Of a stretch of DNA of 64,000 nt, positions 1 to 8,047 are shown one piece after another; position 1 is the stretch's first letter, and each line of letters begins with the position of its first letter. The DNA comes from Streptomyces deccanensis (GTDB lineage Bacteria > Actinomycetota > Actinomycetes > Streptomycetales > Streptomycetaceae): NCBI RefSeq assembly GCF_022385335.1, contig NZ_CP092431.1, positions 2,604,001-2,668,000 on the forward strand. Direction: 5' to 3'. The notes under the pieces are model-generated. The model was not told the origin of the DNA. It worked only from the letters and a program-made list of their open reading frames with translations, and made no database searches. The translations under genes were made by a program, and so were the position numbers.

Positions 1-44
1 GTCGCGGTGAGCCGCCTCGTGGACGCGCCGCGCCGGATCTGGTC

Positions 45-104
45 GTACGTGTAGGCGCACACAGCTACGTGTGACTCGCACGGCTACGTGTAGCGCACAG
101 CACG
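45..104. repeat. Three imperfect direct repeats with TACGTGT core
   Basis: TACGTGT occurs at 46-52, 66-72 and 85-91, each time followed by similar GC-rich sequence (GGCGCAC, GACTCGCAC, AGCGCAC). The period is 19-20 bp, about two helical turns. The copies lie between the terminator of the DUF574 methyltransferase gene and the left window edge, so they may belong to the promoter of a gene outside the window. Function is unknown. Confidence 0.4.
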
Positions 105-110
105 GTGTGA

Positions 111-152
111 CGACTGCGCGGCGCGGGCCAGGAGGCCCGCGCCGCGCAGTCG
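111..152 (-). terminator. Long GC-rich hairpin, terminator of the DUF574 methyltransferase gene
   Basis: Perfect 19-bp inverted repeat: left arm 111-129 starts CGACTGCGCG, loop AGGA 130-133, right arm 134-152. It lies 22 bp beyond the stop codon of the minus-strand methyltransferase gene. There is no U-tract, which is normal for streptomycete intrinsic terminators. Confidence 0.7.
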
Positions 153-174
153 TACACCCGTTCCCGGCGCGGCC

Positions 175-978
175 CTACGGCTTGCGCGCCACCGCTCCGT
201 ACCCCGGGATGACCCCGTCGTCCTGGCCGGGGACGGGGTCGCCGAGTTCGGGGTGCCAGTGGTGGGGCACCTCGACGCCGGGGTCGACCAGTTCGAGGCC
301 GTCGAAGAAGCGGGTGAACTCCTCACGGGAGCGCAGGGCCAGGGTGACGCCCGCGGCCTTGAGCTTCTCCGTGGCCGCCTTCGACTCCTCGGGGGTGAAG
401 TCGGCGGTGGCGTGGGTGACGACCAGGTAGCTGCCGGAGGGCAGCTCGGACATCAGCCGCTGGACCAGCGCGTGTGCGCCGTCCTCGTCGGAGACGAAGT
501 GCAGCAGCGCGATCAGCGAGAGCGCCACGGGCCGGTCGAAGTCCAGGATCTTCCTGGCGCCCTCGACGACGGCGTGCGGGTCGCGCACGTCGGCCTGCAG
601 ATACTCCGTGCGCCCCTCCGGCGTACCGCGCAGCAGGGCCGCCGCGTGGGCCAGCACGATGGGGTCGTTGTCGCAGTAGACGACGCTCGTGTCGGGGGCG
701 ACCCGCTGGGCGATCTGGTGCAGGTTCGGCTCGGTCGGGATGCCGGTGCCGACGTCGAGGAACTGGCGGACACCGCGCTCCGCCAGCCAGCGGGTGGAGC
801 GGTGCATGAAGGCCCGGTTGACCTGTGCCATCACCGGCACCCGGGGGTCGAGGGCCAGCATCTGCCGGCCCATGGCCTCGTCGACGGGGTAGTTGTCCTT
901 GCCGCCGAGGTACCAGTCGTACATCCGCGCGGGATGGGGTCTGCTCGTGTCGATCTCGACGGGGGGACGCCCGTTCAT
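175..978 (-). CDS. SAM-dependent methyltransferase, DUF574 (SAV2177) family
   Basis: This is a predicted SAM-dependent methyltransferase of the DUF574 family, which is expanded in Streptomyces and has few characterised substrates. The family signature MYDWYLGGKDNYPVD lies near residues 19-33, and the SAM-binding motif FLDVGTGIPT near residues 73-82 matches motif I. The ATG at 978 is chosen over the in-frame ATG at 990 because TGGAG sits at good spacing before it. Genes of this family often lie beside XRE/DUF397 regulatory cassettes, as here. The substrate cannot be inferred. The family call is firm. Confidence 0.88.
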   Translation of the reverse strand: MNGRPPVEIDTSRPHPARMYDWYLGGKDNYPVDEAMGRQMLALDPRVPVMAQVNRAFMHRSTRWLAERGVRQFLDVGTGIPTEPNLHQIAQRVAPDTSVVYCDNDPIVLAHAAALLRGTPEGRTEYLQADVRDPHAVVEGARKILDFDRPVALSLIALLHFVSDEDGAHALVQRLMSELPSGSYLVVTHATADFTPEESKAATEKLKAAGVTLALRSREEFTRFFDGLELVDPGVEVPHHWHPELGDPVPGQDDGVIPGYGAVARKP

Positions 979-1069
979 GACGTACTCCATGAGGTTCCGC
1001 AGCAGTAAGTGATCAATTCAGGGCCAACATAGGGGGATCGGCTGAGCAACAGGGAGAGCGCAACAGGCC

Positions 1070-1354
1070 TCAGGAGAGCAGGAAGTCGGCCACCCCCGCC
1101 TTGGCGCCCTGGATGAAGGCGTTCATCTCGTCGGGCGTGTAGATCAGCGCCGGCCCGTCGGGGTCGGTGGACTGCCGTACGGCGATCCGGCCGTCGGCGA
1201 GCTTCATGGCCTCCAGGCAGTTCCCTCCGTTGCCTCCGCTCCAGGGCTTGTGCCAGCCCTCGCTGCCCAGCTCTCTGGCGGGCATGCCGTTGTAGACGCG
1301 TATGTGCGACTGCGTGCGTGTGCGCGCCTGCGACTGCGGCTTGATGAGTTCCAT
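1070..1354 (-). CDS. DUF397 domain protein, partner of the XRE regulator
   Basis: A 94-residue protein with the DUF397 core: a WSGGNGGNCLEA segment, then IAVRQSTDPDGPALIYTPDE. DUF397 proteins are small acidic partners of XRE/DUF5753 regulators in the Streptomyces whiJ/abaA-type loci, and some bind the cognate regulator directly. The start lies 9 nt beyond the stop of the XRE gene, so the two are probably co-transcribed and coupled. The first 23 residues (Gln, Arg and Thr rich) are not part of the usual domain; translation could instead begin at the ATG at 1285, but no ribosome-binding site supports that. Confidence 0.85.
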   Translation of the reverse strand: MELIKPQSQARTRTQSHIRVYNGMPARELGSEGWHKPWSGGNGGNCLEAMKLADGRIAVRQSTDPDGPALIYTPDEMNAFIQGAKAGVADFLLS

Positions 1355-1363
1355 TCGGTGTCT

Positions 1364-2224
1364 TCAGAGCTCCTCGCGGAGACCCCGGAGGATCTCCTTC
1401 GTGCGTTGTGCCGTGGCGGCCTGCGCCGCCATGCGGTCCATGACCTCGAGGTGGGTCGCCACCTCGGAGCGGTCGTCCAGGTAGACGGCGCCGGTCAGGT
1501 ACTCGCTGTAGACCATGTCCGGAAGCTCCGGCATGGCGAAACGGAACAGGACGAACGGCCCGTACGTACCGGGGTGCGGTCCTGTGTCGAACGTGGCGAC
1601 CTGCAGCGTCACATGGGACAGCTCCATCGCCTCCAGCAGTCGGTCGATCTGTGCGCGCATGACCGCCGGTCCGCCGACGGGGCGGCGCAGGGCGGTCTCG
1701 TCCATCACGAACCACAGCCGGGGCGCGCCCTCACGGGTGAGCAGATCCTGGCGTTGCATGCGCAGGTCGACATGGCGCTCGATGTCCGCGGGTTTGGTCT
1801 GGCCGATGGCTCCCGAGGTCATGACGGAACGGGCGTAGTCCTCCGTCTGCAACAGGCCGGGGACGAAGTGCGGGTCGTACCCGCGGATCAGGGAGGCCGC
1901 GCCCTCCAGGCTGACGTACATGGAGAACCAGCCCGGCAGAATGTCGTGGTAGCGCTGCCACCAGCCGGGCTTGTTGGCCTCCTCGGCGAGCCGGACGAAG
2001 GTCTCGGCCTCCTCGTCCCCCACCCCGTACGCCTTCAGCAGGAGCTGGAGGTAGGGAATCTTGAGGGCGACCTCGGCGGTCTCCATACGGCGGACCGTGG
2101 CCGCGGTGACGTGCAGGACGCGTGCGGCGTCCTCGCGTCTGATGCCCGCGCGCTCGCGCAGGTCCAGCAGACGCCGACCGAGCACGACCTGCCCGACCGT
2201 CGGCGCGGACCGCGGCTCGCTCAT
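1364..2224 (-). CDS. XRE-family regulator with DUF5753
   Basis: A 286-residue DNA-binding regulator. Residues 10-65 form a helix-turn-helix of the XRE class (LGRRLLDLRERAGIRREDAA, then a TAATVRRMETAE recognition region). The rest is the DUF5753 domain, with typical PGLLQTEDYAR and MDETALRRPVGG segments. Members act in differentiation loci of the whiJ/abaA type together with a DUF397 protein and a HATPase. All three are present here: DUF397 directly downstream, the HATPase divergently upstream. The 277-bp divergent region carries repeats that could be its operators. The ligand is unknown. Confidence 0.9.
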   Translation of the reverse strand: MSEPRSAPTVGQVVLGRRLLDLRERAGIRREDAARVLHVTAATVRRMETAEVALKIPYLQLLLKAYGVGDEEAETFVRLAEEANKPGWWQRYHDILPGWFSMYVSLEGAASLIRGYDPHFVPGLLQTEDYARSVMTSGAIGQTKPADIERHVDLRMQRQDLLTREGAPRLWFVMDETALRRPVGGPAVMRAQIDRLLEAMELSHVTLQVATFDTGPHPGTYGPFVLFRFAMPELPDMVYSEYLTGAVYLDDRSEVATHLEVMDRMAAQAATAQRTKEILRGLREEL

Positions 2225-2340
2225 CTCGCCTCTCTTCCCTCTGACTCTGCGCTGACCTGCGTCGATGTCCGGCCCGTCCCGGTGCCGACAGCCCTGCGGC
2301 GCCGTTCGGAGGCCTCACGCGCCGCACCTGTCCGTGTACA

Positions 2341-2376
2341 CATACGAACACTGTGCGTGCATACGAACGTTGTGCG
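2341..2376. promoter_or_regulatory. Paired direct repeats between XRE gene and ATPase gene
   Basis: CATACGAACACTGTGCG at 2341-2357 is repeated as CATACGAACGTTGTGCG at 2360-2376, with 15 of 17 bases identical and starts 19 bp apart. The pair lies in the divergent region about 120-150 bp upstream of both start codons. It is a reasonable candidate operator for the adjacent XRE regulator. This is inference from position and repetition only. Confidence 0.4.
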
Positions 2377-2449
2377 AGGGATTTCCAACTGGCGCCGCTA
2401 CACGTGCTGTTGCGTGCAGTGTGCCACGACCGTTCAGAGAGTCACACGG

Positions 2450-2485
2450 CACTCTGCAATTTTCAGAGTGACACTTGCCAAGTGT
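2450..2485. promoter_or_regulatory. Two adjacent inverted repeats upstream of the ATPase gene
   Basis: CACTCTG (2450-2456) pairs with CAGAGTG (2464-2470) across a 7-nt spacer. Directly after it, ACACTTG and CAAGTGT (2471-2485) form a second palindrome with a single central base. The second ends 16 bp before the preferred GTG start at 2502. They could be operator sites for the promoter of the HATPase gene. No protein can be assigned from sequence. Confidence 0.4.
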
Positions 2486-2501
2486 TCACGGCGGGGCGAT
2501 A

Positions 2502-3308
2502 GTGGCAAGCGTGATTCCGCCCCCTGCGCCGTTAGGAACAGACGCCGCCGGTGACCGTGTCGGTCCCGGTCCGGCCGCCGGGGCGCGCCCCGAGACAGTC
2601 GCCGAGCGCCGGTTTCGATTCGAGCTGGCCGCGCACCCGGGTGCCGTGGCCCAGGCCCGGCGTGTGACCCGTACCCAGCTCACCGGCTGGGCCCTCTGCG
2701 AGGACACCTGCGACACGGCCGCCCTCGTCGTGTCCGAACTGGTGACCAACGCGATCGTGCACACCGCGAGCAGCCAGATCGTCTGCGAGCTGCACGACGG
2801 CGACGAACTGGTGCGGATAGCGGTACGGGACGAGGGCTGCGCTCCCGGCGAGCCGCACCCCTCGCCGCAGCGGCCCGAGGAGGAACACGGCCGGGGGCTG
2901 CTGCTCATAGAGTCCCTCTGCCGCTCCTGGGGTGCGCAGCCGGTCGGTCTGGGGCTCCTGGTGTGGGCGGACGTGCCGCGCGGCCTCCTCGCCGCCGCGG
3001 CCCCGGCGATCCCGCCGCAGACCGTCGCGGCCGACGCGCCCGACGCGGTCGCGGACAGGCCGCTCGGTGCGGACATGACGCTCGGCGCGGGCAACGGCGC
3101 GGACACGGCGGCCCGGTCCGATCTGGGCTGGGGTGCGAAGAAGCCACCGACGGAGGACCGGGACGGTGAGGCCGAGGCCTTCCGTCTCACCGGCGTCGAG
3201 AGCCACCGTGGCGGTGCCCCGGCCGGGTACCGCACGGGTTTCGAATGTCGTACGGAAGCCGGGGTCCGGCCGCAGGCCGGTCGGCGGGCGGGGGCCGAAT
3301 GGGTGTGA
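2502..3308 (+). CDS. HATPase_c_2 anti-sigma-factor-like ATP-binding protein
   Basis: An RsbW/SpoIIAB-like ATPase domain covers roughly residues 25-160. It shows the N-box ELVTNAIVHT, the DEGCAPGEP G1 region and the GRGLLLIESL G2 region of the Bergerat fold. Such proteins in Streptomyces are thought to bind sigma factors or phosphorylate anti-anti-sigma partners; no partner is visible here. The C-terminal 100 residues are Ala/Asp/Gly rich and probably disordered. The GTG at 2502 is preferred because GCGGGG precedes it by 5 nt; a TTG further upstream at 2475 lies inside a palindrome. It overlaps the next gene by 10 bp. Confidence 0.85.
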   Translation: MASVIPPPAPLGTDAAGDRVGPGPAAGARPETVAERRFRFELAAHPGAVAQARRVTRTQLTGWALCEDTCDTAALVVSELVTNAIVHTASSQIVCELHDGDELVRIAVRDEGCAPGEPHPSPQRPEEEHGRGLLLIESLCRSWGAQPVGLGLLVWADVPRGLLAAAAPAIPPQTVAADAPDAVADRPLGADMTLGAGNGADTAARSDLGWGAKKPPTEDRDGEAEAFRLTGVESHRGGAPAGYRTGFECRTEAGVRPQAGRRAGAEWV

Positions 3309-3766
3309 GCGCGTCGATCGGTCCCCCTCGGCCCCCCGGTGGGGGCAGAGTGGCCCGCGTGGTGAGCCTCGACACCCTGACCCGACTGCGCCGCGCCCAG
3401 CGTTCCGCCGCGCCGCCCCGCCCCATTCCACTGCCCGAGGGCATGACCGCGCCCATGGGATGCGACGCGGTCGCCGTCCCGGCCCGCTTCGGCCCGATGG
3501 TCCTGCCCCGGCTGCCCCGCGTGGGCTGTGTCTACGCGGACCGCGCGCACTGGTGGTGGCTGGTGCCGGCCGACTCCGACTACGCGCTGGAGTGGCCGTC
3601 GCCCGTGCGCTACACCACCGGGGCGCTGGTCTCCGACGGTGCGGACACTCCCGGGCTCATCCTCAGGCCCGAAGGGACGATTCCCTATACGCCGCCGATA
3701 CCGCTGTATCTGGCGTTGTGCCGGGTGACGGGGACGACGCCCACGTGGTCGCGCATGACCGCGTAG
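3299..3766 (+). CDS. Hypothetical protein coupled to the HATPase gene
   Basis: A 155-residue protein of unknown function. The ATG at 3299 overlaps the end of the HATPase gene and follows a GGGGG ribosome-binding site, so the two are probably translationally coupled. It has no transmembrane segment or signal peptide. The middle is aromatic rich (ADRAHWWWLVPADSDYALEWP) and is followed by an RYTTGALVSDG segment. Similar small proteins accompany HATPase genes in other streptomycete regulatory cassettes, which suggests a shared role. I cannot name a domain. Confidence 0.7.
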   Translation: MGVSASIGPPRPPGGGRVARVVSLDTLTRLRRAQRSAAPPRPIPLPEGMTAPMGCDAVAVPARFGPMVLPRLPRVGCVYADRAHWWWLVPADSDYALEWPSPVRYTTGALVSDGADTPGLILRPEGTIPYTPPIPLYLALCRVTGTTPTWSRMTA

Positions 3767-3866
3767 GGCTCCGCCGGTCGGGCCGTTCCTGGTAGGGGTT
3801 GCGCCCCTGTGCGCGTTCGGTTCAGGTGGGATCCGTCTCGTGTACGGCTGCCCGGTTGTGGGGCCT

Positions 3867-3890
3867 GGTCGCGCGGTTCCCCGCGCCCCT
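3867..3890 (+). repeat. Dispersed 3'-end repeat, copy 1
   Basis: A copy of the GCGCAGTTCCCCGCGCCCCT element, here with G in place of the A (GCGCGGTTCC). It lies about 100 bp beyond the end of the hypothetical gene and before the ABC exporter gene. Other copies occur near 33202, 33295, 55291 and 60100, all next to gene 3' ends. Confidence 0.75.
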
Positions 3891-4001
3891 GAAGGAGCCT
3901 TCGGCCCTTCAGCGCGCGCCCCTTGCACCGTCGTGCGCCCTGGTCGGGAGCGGAAGGCGTCGGCATAGTGGCTCCCTGCGACGACTCGGGGGAGGCCGTG
4001 A

Positions 4002-5975
4002 GTGCGGAAGGCGCGTGATGGGGGCAAGCCGGAGACGTCCGAGTCGGAGACACTGCTCTTCGGAGGGCCGCTGCGGTACGACATGGGCTGGTCGCAGCAC
4101 GCCGACGCCTTTCTCGAGCTGAACTTCCGCGCGATGGTGCGGCGGCTGCCGTCCCTGCTCGCGTCGAGCTTCCGGTTGGCCTGGCAGGCGGACCGGCGGG
4201 CCGCCCGCACCGTGCTGGCCGCCGAGACGGGCCGTGGCCTCGCCCAGGCGGTGAGCCTGCTCGCGGTGAACACGATCCTGGCCCGGCTGATGACGGACGG
4301 CACGGTCGAGGAGCGGCTGCGGGAAGCGGTCCCCGCCCTCGTCACCATCGCCGCCGTCACGCTGGTGGCCACGCTGCTGCGGGCCGCGTCGACGTACGCC
4401 ACGGGCCGGCTGGAACCGAAGGTGGAGCGGGTCGCGACCGAGCTGTACCTGGAGCGGGCGGCGGCGGTGGAGCTGTCCGCGATCGAGGACGACGGCTTCC
4501 ACAAGCTGCTGGACACCGCGAAGTACGGCGCCCAGTCGGCCCGCCGGATGATCAGCTACTCGGCGCGTGTGGTCAACGCGCTGATCTCGCTGATCGCCGC
4601 GGCCGGTGTGCTGACCGTGCTGCACCCGGCCCTGCTGCCGCTGCTCGTCACGATGACCCTGCCGAGCGCCTGGAGCTCCCTGACGATCGCCCGCCGCCGC
4701 TACACGTCGTTCCACGCCTGGGTGCAGCACGCCCGGGCGGGCTATCTGATCGGCTCGCTGCTGATCGAACCGGAGGCGGCCCCGGAAATCCGGGTGCACG
4801 GCGTCGGCCCGTTCCTGCTGCGCCACTTCCGCTCCATGTCGGAGACCGCGGAGGCCGAGCAGGCCCGCCTGGCCCGGCTGGCGGCCCGTACGGGCCTGTA
4901 CGCGGCCCTCTGGACGGGGCTGGCCACCGTGGCGACGTACGCCACGCTGGGCGGTCTGCTGCTCGGCGGCGCCATGGCGCTGTCCGTCGCGGGTACGGCG
5001 GTGATCGCGATCCGCACCGGCTCAGCGAGCCTCGACACGCTGGTCCTGGAGGTGAACTCCCTGCACGAGGAGGCCCTGTTCGTGGGCGACATGCAGCGGC
5101 TGTACGTGGAGGCGGCCAAGCGCGCGATCCCGGAGGGCGGTGATCCGCTGCCCGAGGACCCGCAGGAGATCCGGGTGGAGAACGTGACCTTCGCCTACCC
5201 GGGCAAGGCCGGCCGGCCCGCGCTCAGCGACGTCACCCTGACCGTGCCGCTCGGCAAGATCGTGGCGCTCGTCGGGGAGAACGGCTCGGGCAAGACGACC
5301 CTGGTCAAGCTGCTCGCCGGGCTGTACACCCCGGACCAGGGCAAGATCATGTGGGACGGCGTGGACGCGGCGGGCGCCGACCGGCGGCAGCTCGCCGAGC
5401 GCATCGCGATGGTCGCGCAGGACTTCAAACGCTGGCCTTTCACGGCCCGCGTCAACATGGCGATCGGCCGCCCCGCCGCGCCGATGACCGAGGAGCGGCT
5501 CGCGGCGTCCGTCGCGGAGGCCGGGGCGCAGGACGTGATGGACGATCTGCCGCGCGGCCTGGACACGCTGCTGGGCAAGGGGTTCAGCGGCGGGCACGAA
5601 CTGTCGGGCGGACAGTGGCAGCGCCTCGGCATCGCGCGGGCCGCGTACCGGCGCGGGCGCATCCTCATCGTGGACGAGCCGACCGCCGCCCTGGACGCAC
5701 GCGCCGAGCTGGAGGTCTTCGAGAAGATCCGCGCCCTGGCGGGCACCGGTCAGACGGTCGTCCTGATCACCCACCGGCTGGCCTCGGTCCGCCACGCCGA
5801 TCTCGTGCACGTCCTCGACCAGGGGCGCCTGGTGGAGTCCGGCACCCCGGACGAACTGCTGGCCACGGGCGGGGTGTACGCCGAGCTGTACTCGCTCCAG
5901 GCGGAGCAGTTCGCGGCACGGGTGCCGGCCGAGCGGACCGCCCCGGAGAGGGTTCCCGCACCGAAGGCGGGGTGA
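4002..5975 (+). CDS. ABC exporter with fused permease and ATPase
   Basis: A half-transporter of 657 residues, expected to work as a dimer in the plasma membrane. The membrane domain spans roughly residues 60-340. The ATPase domain follows, with Walker A GENGSGKTT near 424-432, signature LSGGQ near 534-538 and Walker B ILIVDEP near 553-559, so all catalytic motifs are intact. The GTG at 4002 is chosen because GGGGGAGG precedes it by 7 nt. The substrate is unknown; the family covers drug, lipid and peptide exporters. No substrate-related gene is adjacent. Confidence 0.92.
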   Translation: MRKARDGGKPETSESETLLFGGPLRYDMGWSQHADAFLELNFRAMVRRLPSLLASSFRLAWQADRRAARTVLAAETGRGLAQAVSLLAVNTILARLMTDGTVEERLREAVPALVTIAAVTLVATLLRAASTYATGRLEPKVERVATELYLERAAAVELSAIEDDGFHKLLDTAKYGAQSARRMISYSARVVNALISLIAAAGVLTVLHPALLPLLVTMTLPSAWSSLTIARRRYTSFHAWVQHARAGYLIGSLLIEPEAAPEIRVHGVGPFLLRHFRSMSETAEAEQARLARLAARTGLYAALWTGLATVATYATLGGLLLGGAMALSVAGTAVIAIRTGSASLDTLVLEVNSLHEEALFVGDMQRLYVEAAKRAIPEGGDPLPEDPQEIRVENVTFAYPGKAGRPALSDVTLTVPLGKIVALVGENGSGKTTLVKLLAGLYTPDQGKIMWDGVDAAGADRRQLAERIAMVAQDFKRWPFTARVNMAIGRPAAPMTEERLAASVAEAGAQDVMDDLPRGLDTLLGKGFSGGHELSGGQWQRLGIARAAYRRGRILIVDEPTAALDARAELEVFEKIRALAGTGQTVVLITHRLASVRHADLVHVLDQGRLVESGTPDELLATGGVYAELYSLQAEQFAARVPAERTAPERVPAPKAG

Positions 5976-5978
5976 CGG

Positions 5979-6164
5979 TCAGGCCGACGCGGTCGCGGCG
6001 GTCTCGGCGCCGCGCACGATGACCAGGAACATGTCCGTCGCGATGTCCATGACGACCTCGGCCTGCTGCCCCTCGAGGCGGGCCGCGTGCGCCAACTCCT
6101 CCGCCGGCCACGAGCCGCGCGGCCCACCGGCGGGAAAGCGCCCCAGCACCGTTCGCCCGTTCAC
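5979..6164 (-). CDS. Small hypothetical protein convergent with the ABC exporter
   Basis: A 61-residue acidic protein ending 3 nt from the exporter stop codon. The GTG at 6164 is preferred because GGAGG lies 5 nt upstream; an in-frame GTG at 6182 would add six residues. The central part (AEELAHAARLEGQQAEVVMD) looks helical, followed by a hydrophobic MFLVIV strand. GC-rich third positions support coding. No family recognised. Confidence 0.55.
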   Translation of the reverse strand: MNGRTVLGRFPAGGPRGSWPAEELAHAARLEGQQAEVVMDIATDMFLVIVRGAETAATASA

Positions 6165-6412
6165 CCTGCACCTCCATGTCACGCTGAACCCGCGAGCCCG
6201 TAGCCCGCGGCTAGTCAGCTCGTAGATTTAAACGCCAACCATGGGGTGAACGGCTCGCGAAGTGACGGTACTGAGACGTAGTTGACACGAGGTCAACGAA
6301 GGATCGTGAGGTACCTCTCAGAAACCACACATTCCGGTGACGCCGCGTGCCAACACTTGCACTATTTGTCACTCTCGAACGCGTCGTGCCCGGGGAGGGC
6401 GGCAAGCGGCGG

Positions 6413-7840
6413 CTATTCGGGCGGCCTGTCGTAGTCCTGGATCCTGCCGCCGTGGCCACGGTCGGTGAGCGCGGCCAGACGACCGGTCATCTCCCGCACC
6501 GTCGCCCGCACGTCGACGGTGAGCAGCTCCCGGTCGCGCATGAGGACGCGGCCGTCGACGATCGTGGTGGTCACGTCGGCGGACCGGGCGCTGTGCACGA
6601 GGGTGGCGGCGAGGTCGTGCACGGGCTGCGTGTGCGGGCCGCTGAGGTCGACCAGGACGATGTCGGCCCGCCGGCCGGGGGCGAGGCTGCCGATGCTCTC
6701 CCCCAGCCCCACGGCCCGGGCGCTCTGGAGCGTGGCGTGGTGCAGGGCCTGGCGGGAGGTCAGCCAGCGCGGGTCGCCCTCGGTGGACTTCTGCACGAGC
6801 GCGGTGAGGGCCATGGCCTCCCACACGTCGAGGGAGTTGTTGGAGGCGGCCCCGTCCGTGGCGAGCCCGACGGGGATCCCGATGCGGCGCAGGGCACGGA
6901 TCGGGGTCGTGGGCCAGGCGAACTTGAGGTAGCCCCGGGGCGCGGTCGCGACGGCCACCGGTCCCGTCGCCCGCTCCAGGACCGGCAGATCGCGTTCGAC
7001 GATTCCGGTGCCGTGCGCGATGAGGACGCCCTCGGGGACGCCGAGCAGTCCGGCGCGTTCCAGGACCTCGATGGGCGTGACGCCGTGCCGGGCCAGGCTG
7101 TTGTCGGTCTGGTCGCGGCTCTCCGCGGCGTGCAGGTGCACCGGGAGGCCGTGGTCGCGAGCGAGTGCGGCGGTCGCGGCGAGGTCGGCGTCGTCGACGG
7201 TGTAGGGGGCGTGCGGGGCGAGCGCGGTGGTGATGCGACCGCCGGCCGCGCCCCGGTGCCGCAGCGCGAACTCCAGTGACTTCTCGCGGCCTTCGGGCCC
7301 CTGCGAGGAGAAGAAGGCCTCCCCCAGATGCGCCCGCAGGCCGGTCTCCTCGACCACGGCGGCCACGGTGTCCATCGTGAAGTAGTGGTCGGCGAAGCAG
7401 GTCACGCCACCTCGGATCATCTCCGCGCACGCCAGCCGGGCCCCCAGCTCGACGTCCCGCGCCGTCAGGTTGGACTCGACGGGCCAGATGACGTCGTTGA
7501 ACCACTCCTCCGCCGGCATGTCCTCCGCGATGCCGCGCAGTGCCACCATGGGCGCGTGCGTATGGCAGTTGACGAGCCCCGGCACAGCGACCTGGCCCCG
7601 TGCGTCGATGCGTTCCGCCGTGGCCACGGGGGCCGTCTCCTCCGCCGGTCCGATGCTCGCGATCACCCCCTCCCGTACGACGATCGCGGCGTCCTCGACG
7701 AACGCGATGCCCTCGTGCTCGTCGTGGACGAGGGCGGTGCAGCCGGTGATGACGAGATCGGCGGGAGACACGGCCGAGGGCGAGGCCGGGACCGAGGAGG
7801 GGGGTACGGAGGAGGGGGGTGAGGGCGGAGACGGCGTCAT
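6413..7840 (-). CDS. Amidohydrolase of the TrzA/MtaD (SAH/MTA deaminase-like) family
   Basis: A 475-residue metal-dependent amidohydrolase. The N-terminal beta-sandwich leads to the metal-binding VNCHTHAPM motif. Further motifs are HLHAAES, the GVLIAHGTGI strand and LATDGAASNNSLD, whose aspartate is usually catalytic. These fit the clade of 5'-methylthioadenosine/S-adenosylhomocysteine deaminases and related 8-oxoguanine or triazine deaminases; I cannot choose the substrate. The first 25 residues are Pro/Ser rich and come from a small GGAGGGGGGTAC repeat. No clear ribosome-binding site precedes the ATG, so the true start could be downstream. Confidence 0.88.
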   Translation of the reverse strand: MTPSPPSPPSSVPPSSVPASPSAVSPADLVITGCTALVHDEHEGIAFVEDAAIVVREGVIASIGPAEETAPVATAERIDARGQVAVPGLVNCHTHAPMVALRGIAEDMPAEEWFNDVIWPVESNLTARDVELGARLACAEMIRGGVTCFADHYFTMDTVAAVVEETGLRAHLGEAFFSSQGPEGREKSLEFALRHRGAAGGRITTALAPHAPYTVDDADLAATAALARDHGLPVHLHAAESRDQTDNSLARHGVTPIEVLERAGLLGVPEGVLIAHGTGIVERDLPVLERATGPVAVATAPRGYLKFAWPTTPIRALRRIGIPVGLATDGAASNNSLDVWEAMALTALVQKSTEGDPRWLTSRQALHHATLQSARAVGLGESIGSLAPGRRADIVLVDLSGPHTQPVHDLAATLVHSARSADVTTTIVDGRVLMRDRELLTVDVRATVREMTGRLAALTDRGHGGRIQDYDRPPE

Positions 7841-8015
7841 GACGTCACGGTACGACCGGGACCCGCTCGGGAGGGGGTGACTCGGGCATCCGACGGGCGG
7901 GATCCGGCCGCTTCGCGCGCACGACCGGGTCGGTCACTCCGACGCCGGGTCAGCGCCGTCACCCTCTCGTCCATGCCCCCGTCCGCCCGGTCACCCCGTC
8001 ACGCCGTCCTCCCCG

Positions 8016-8047
8016 TCACGCCGTCACGCCGTCACGCCGTCACGCCC
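8016..8047. repeat. Short GTCACGCC tandem repeat at the FUSC stop codon
   Basis: Four near-perfect copies of the 8-bp unit GTCACGCC lie just beyond and across the end of the FUSC gene, with degenerate copies upstream to about 7990. This is simple-sequence expansion at a gene end. No function is evident. Confidence 0.5.
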
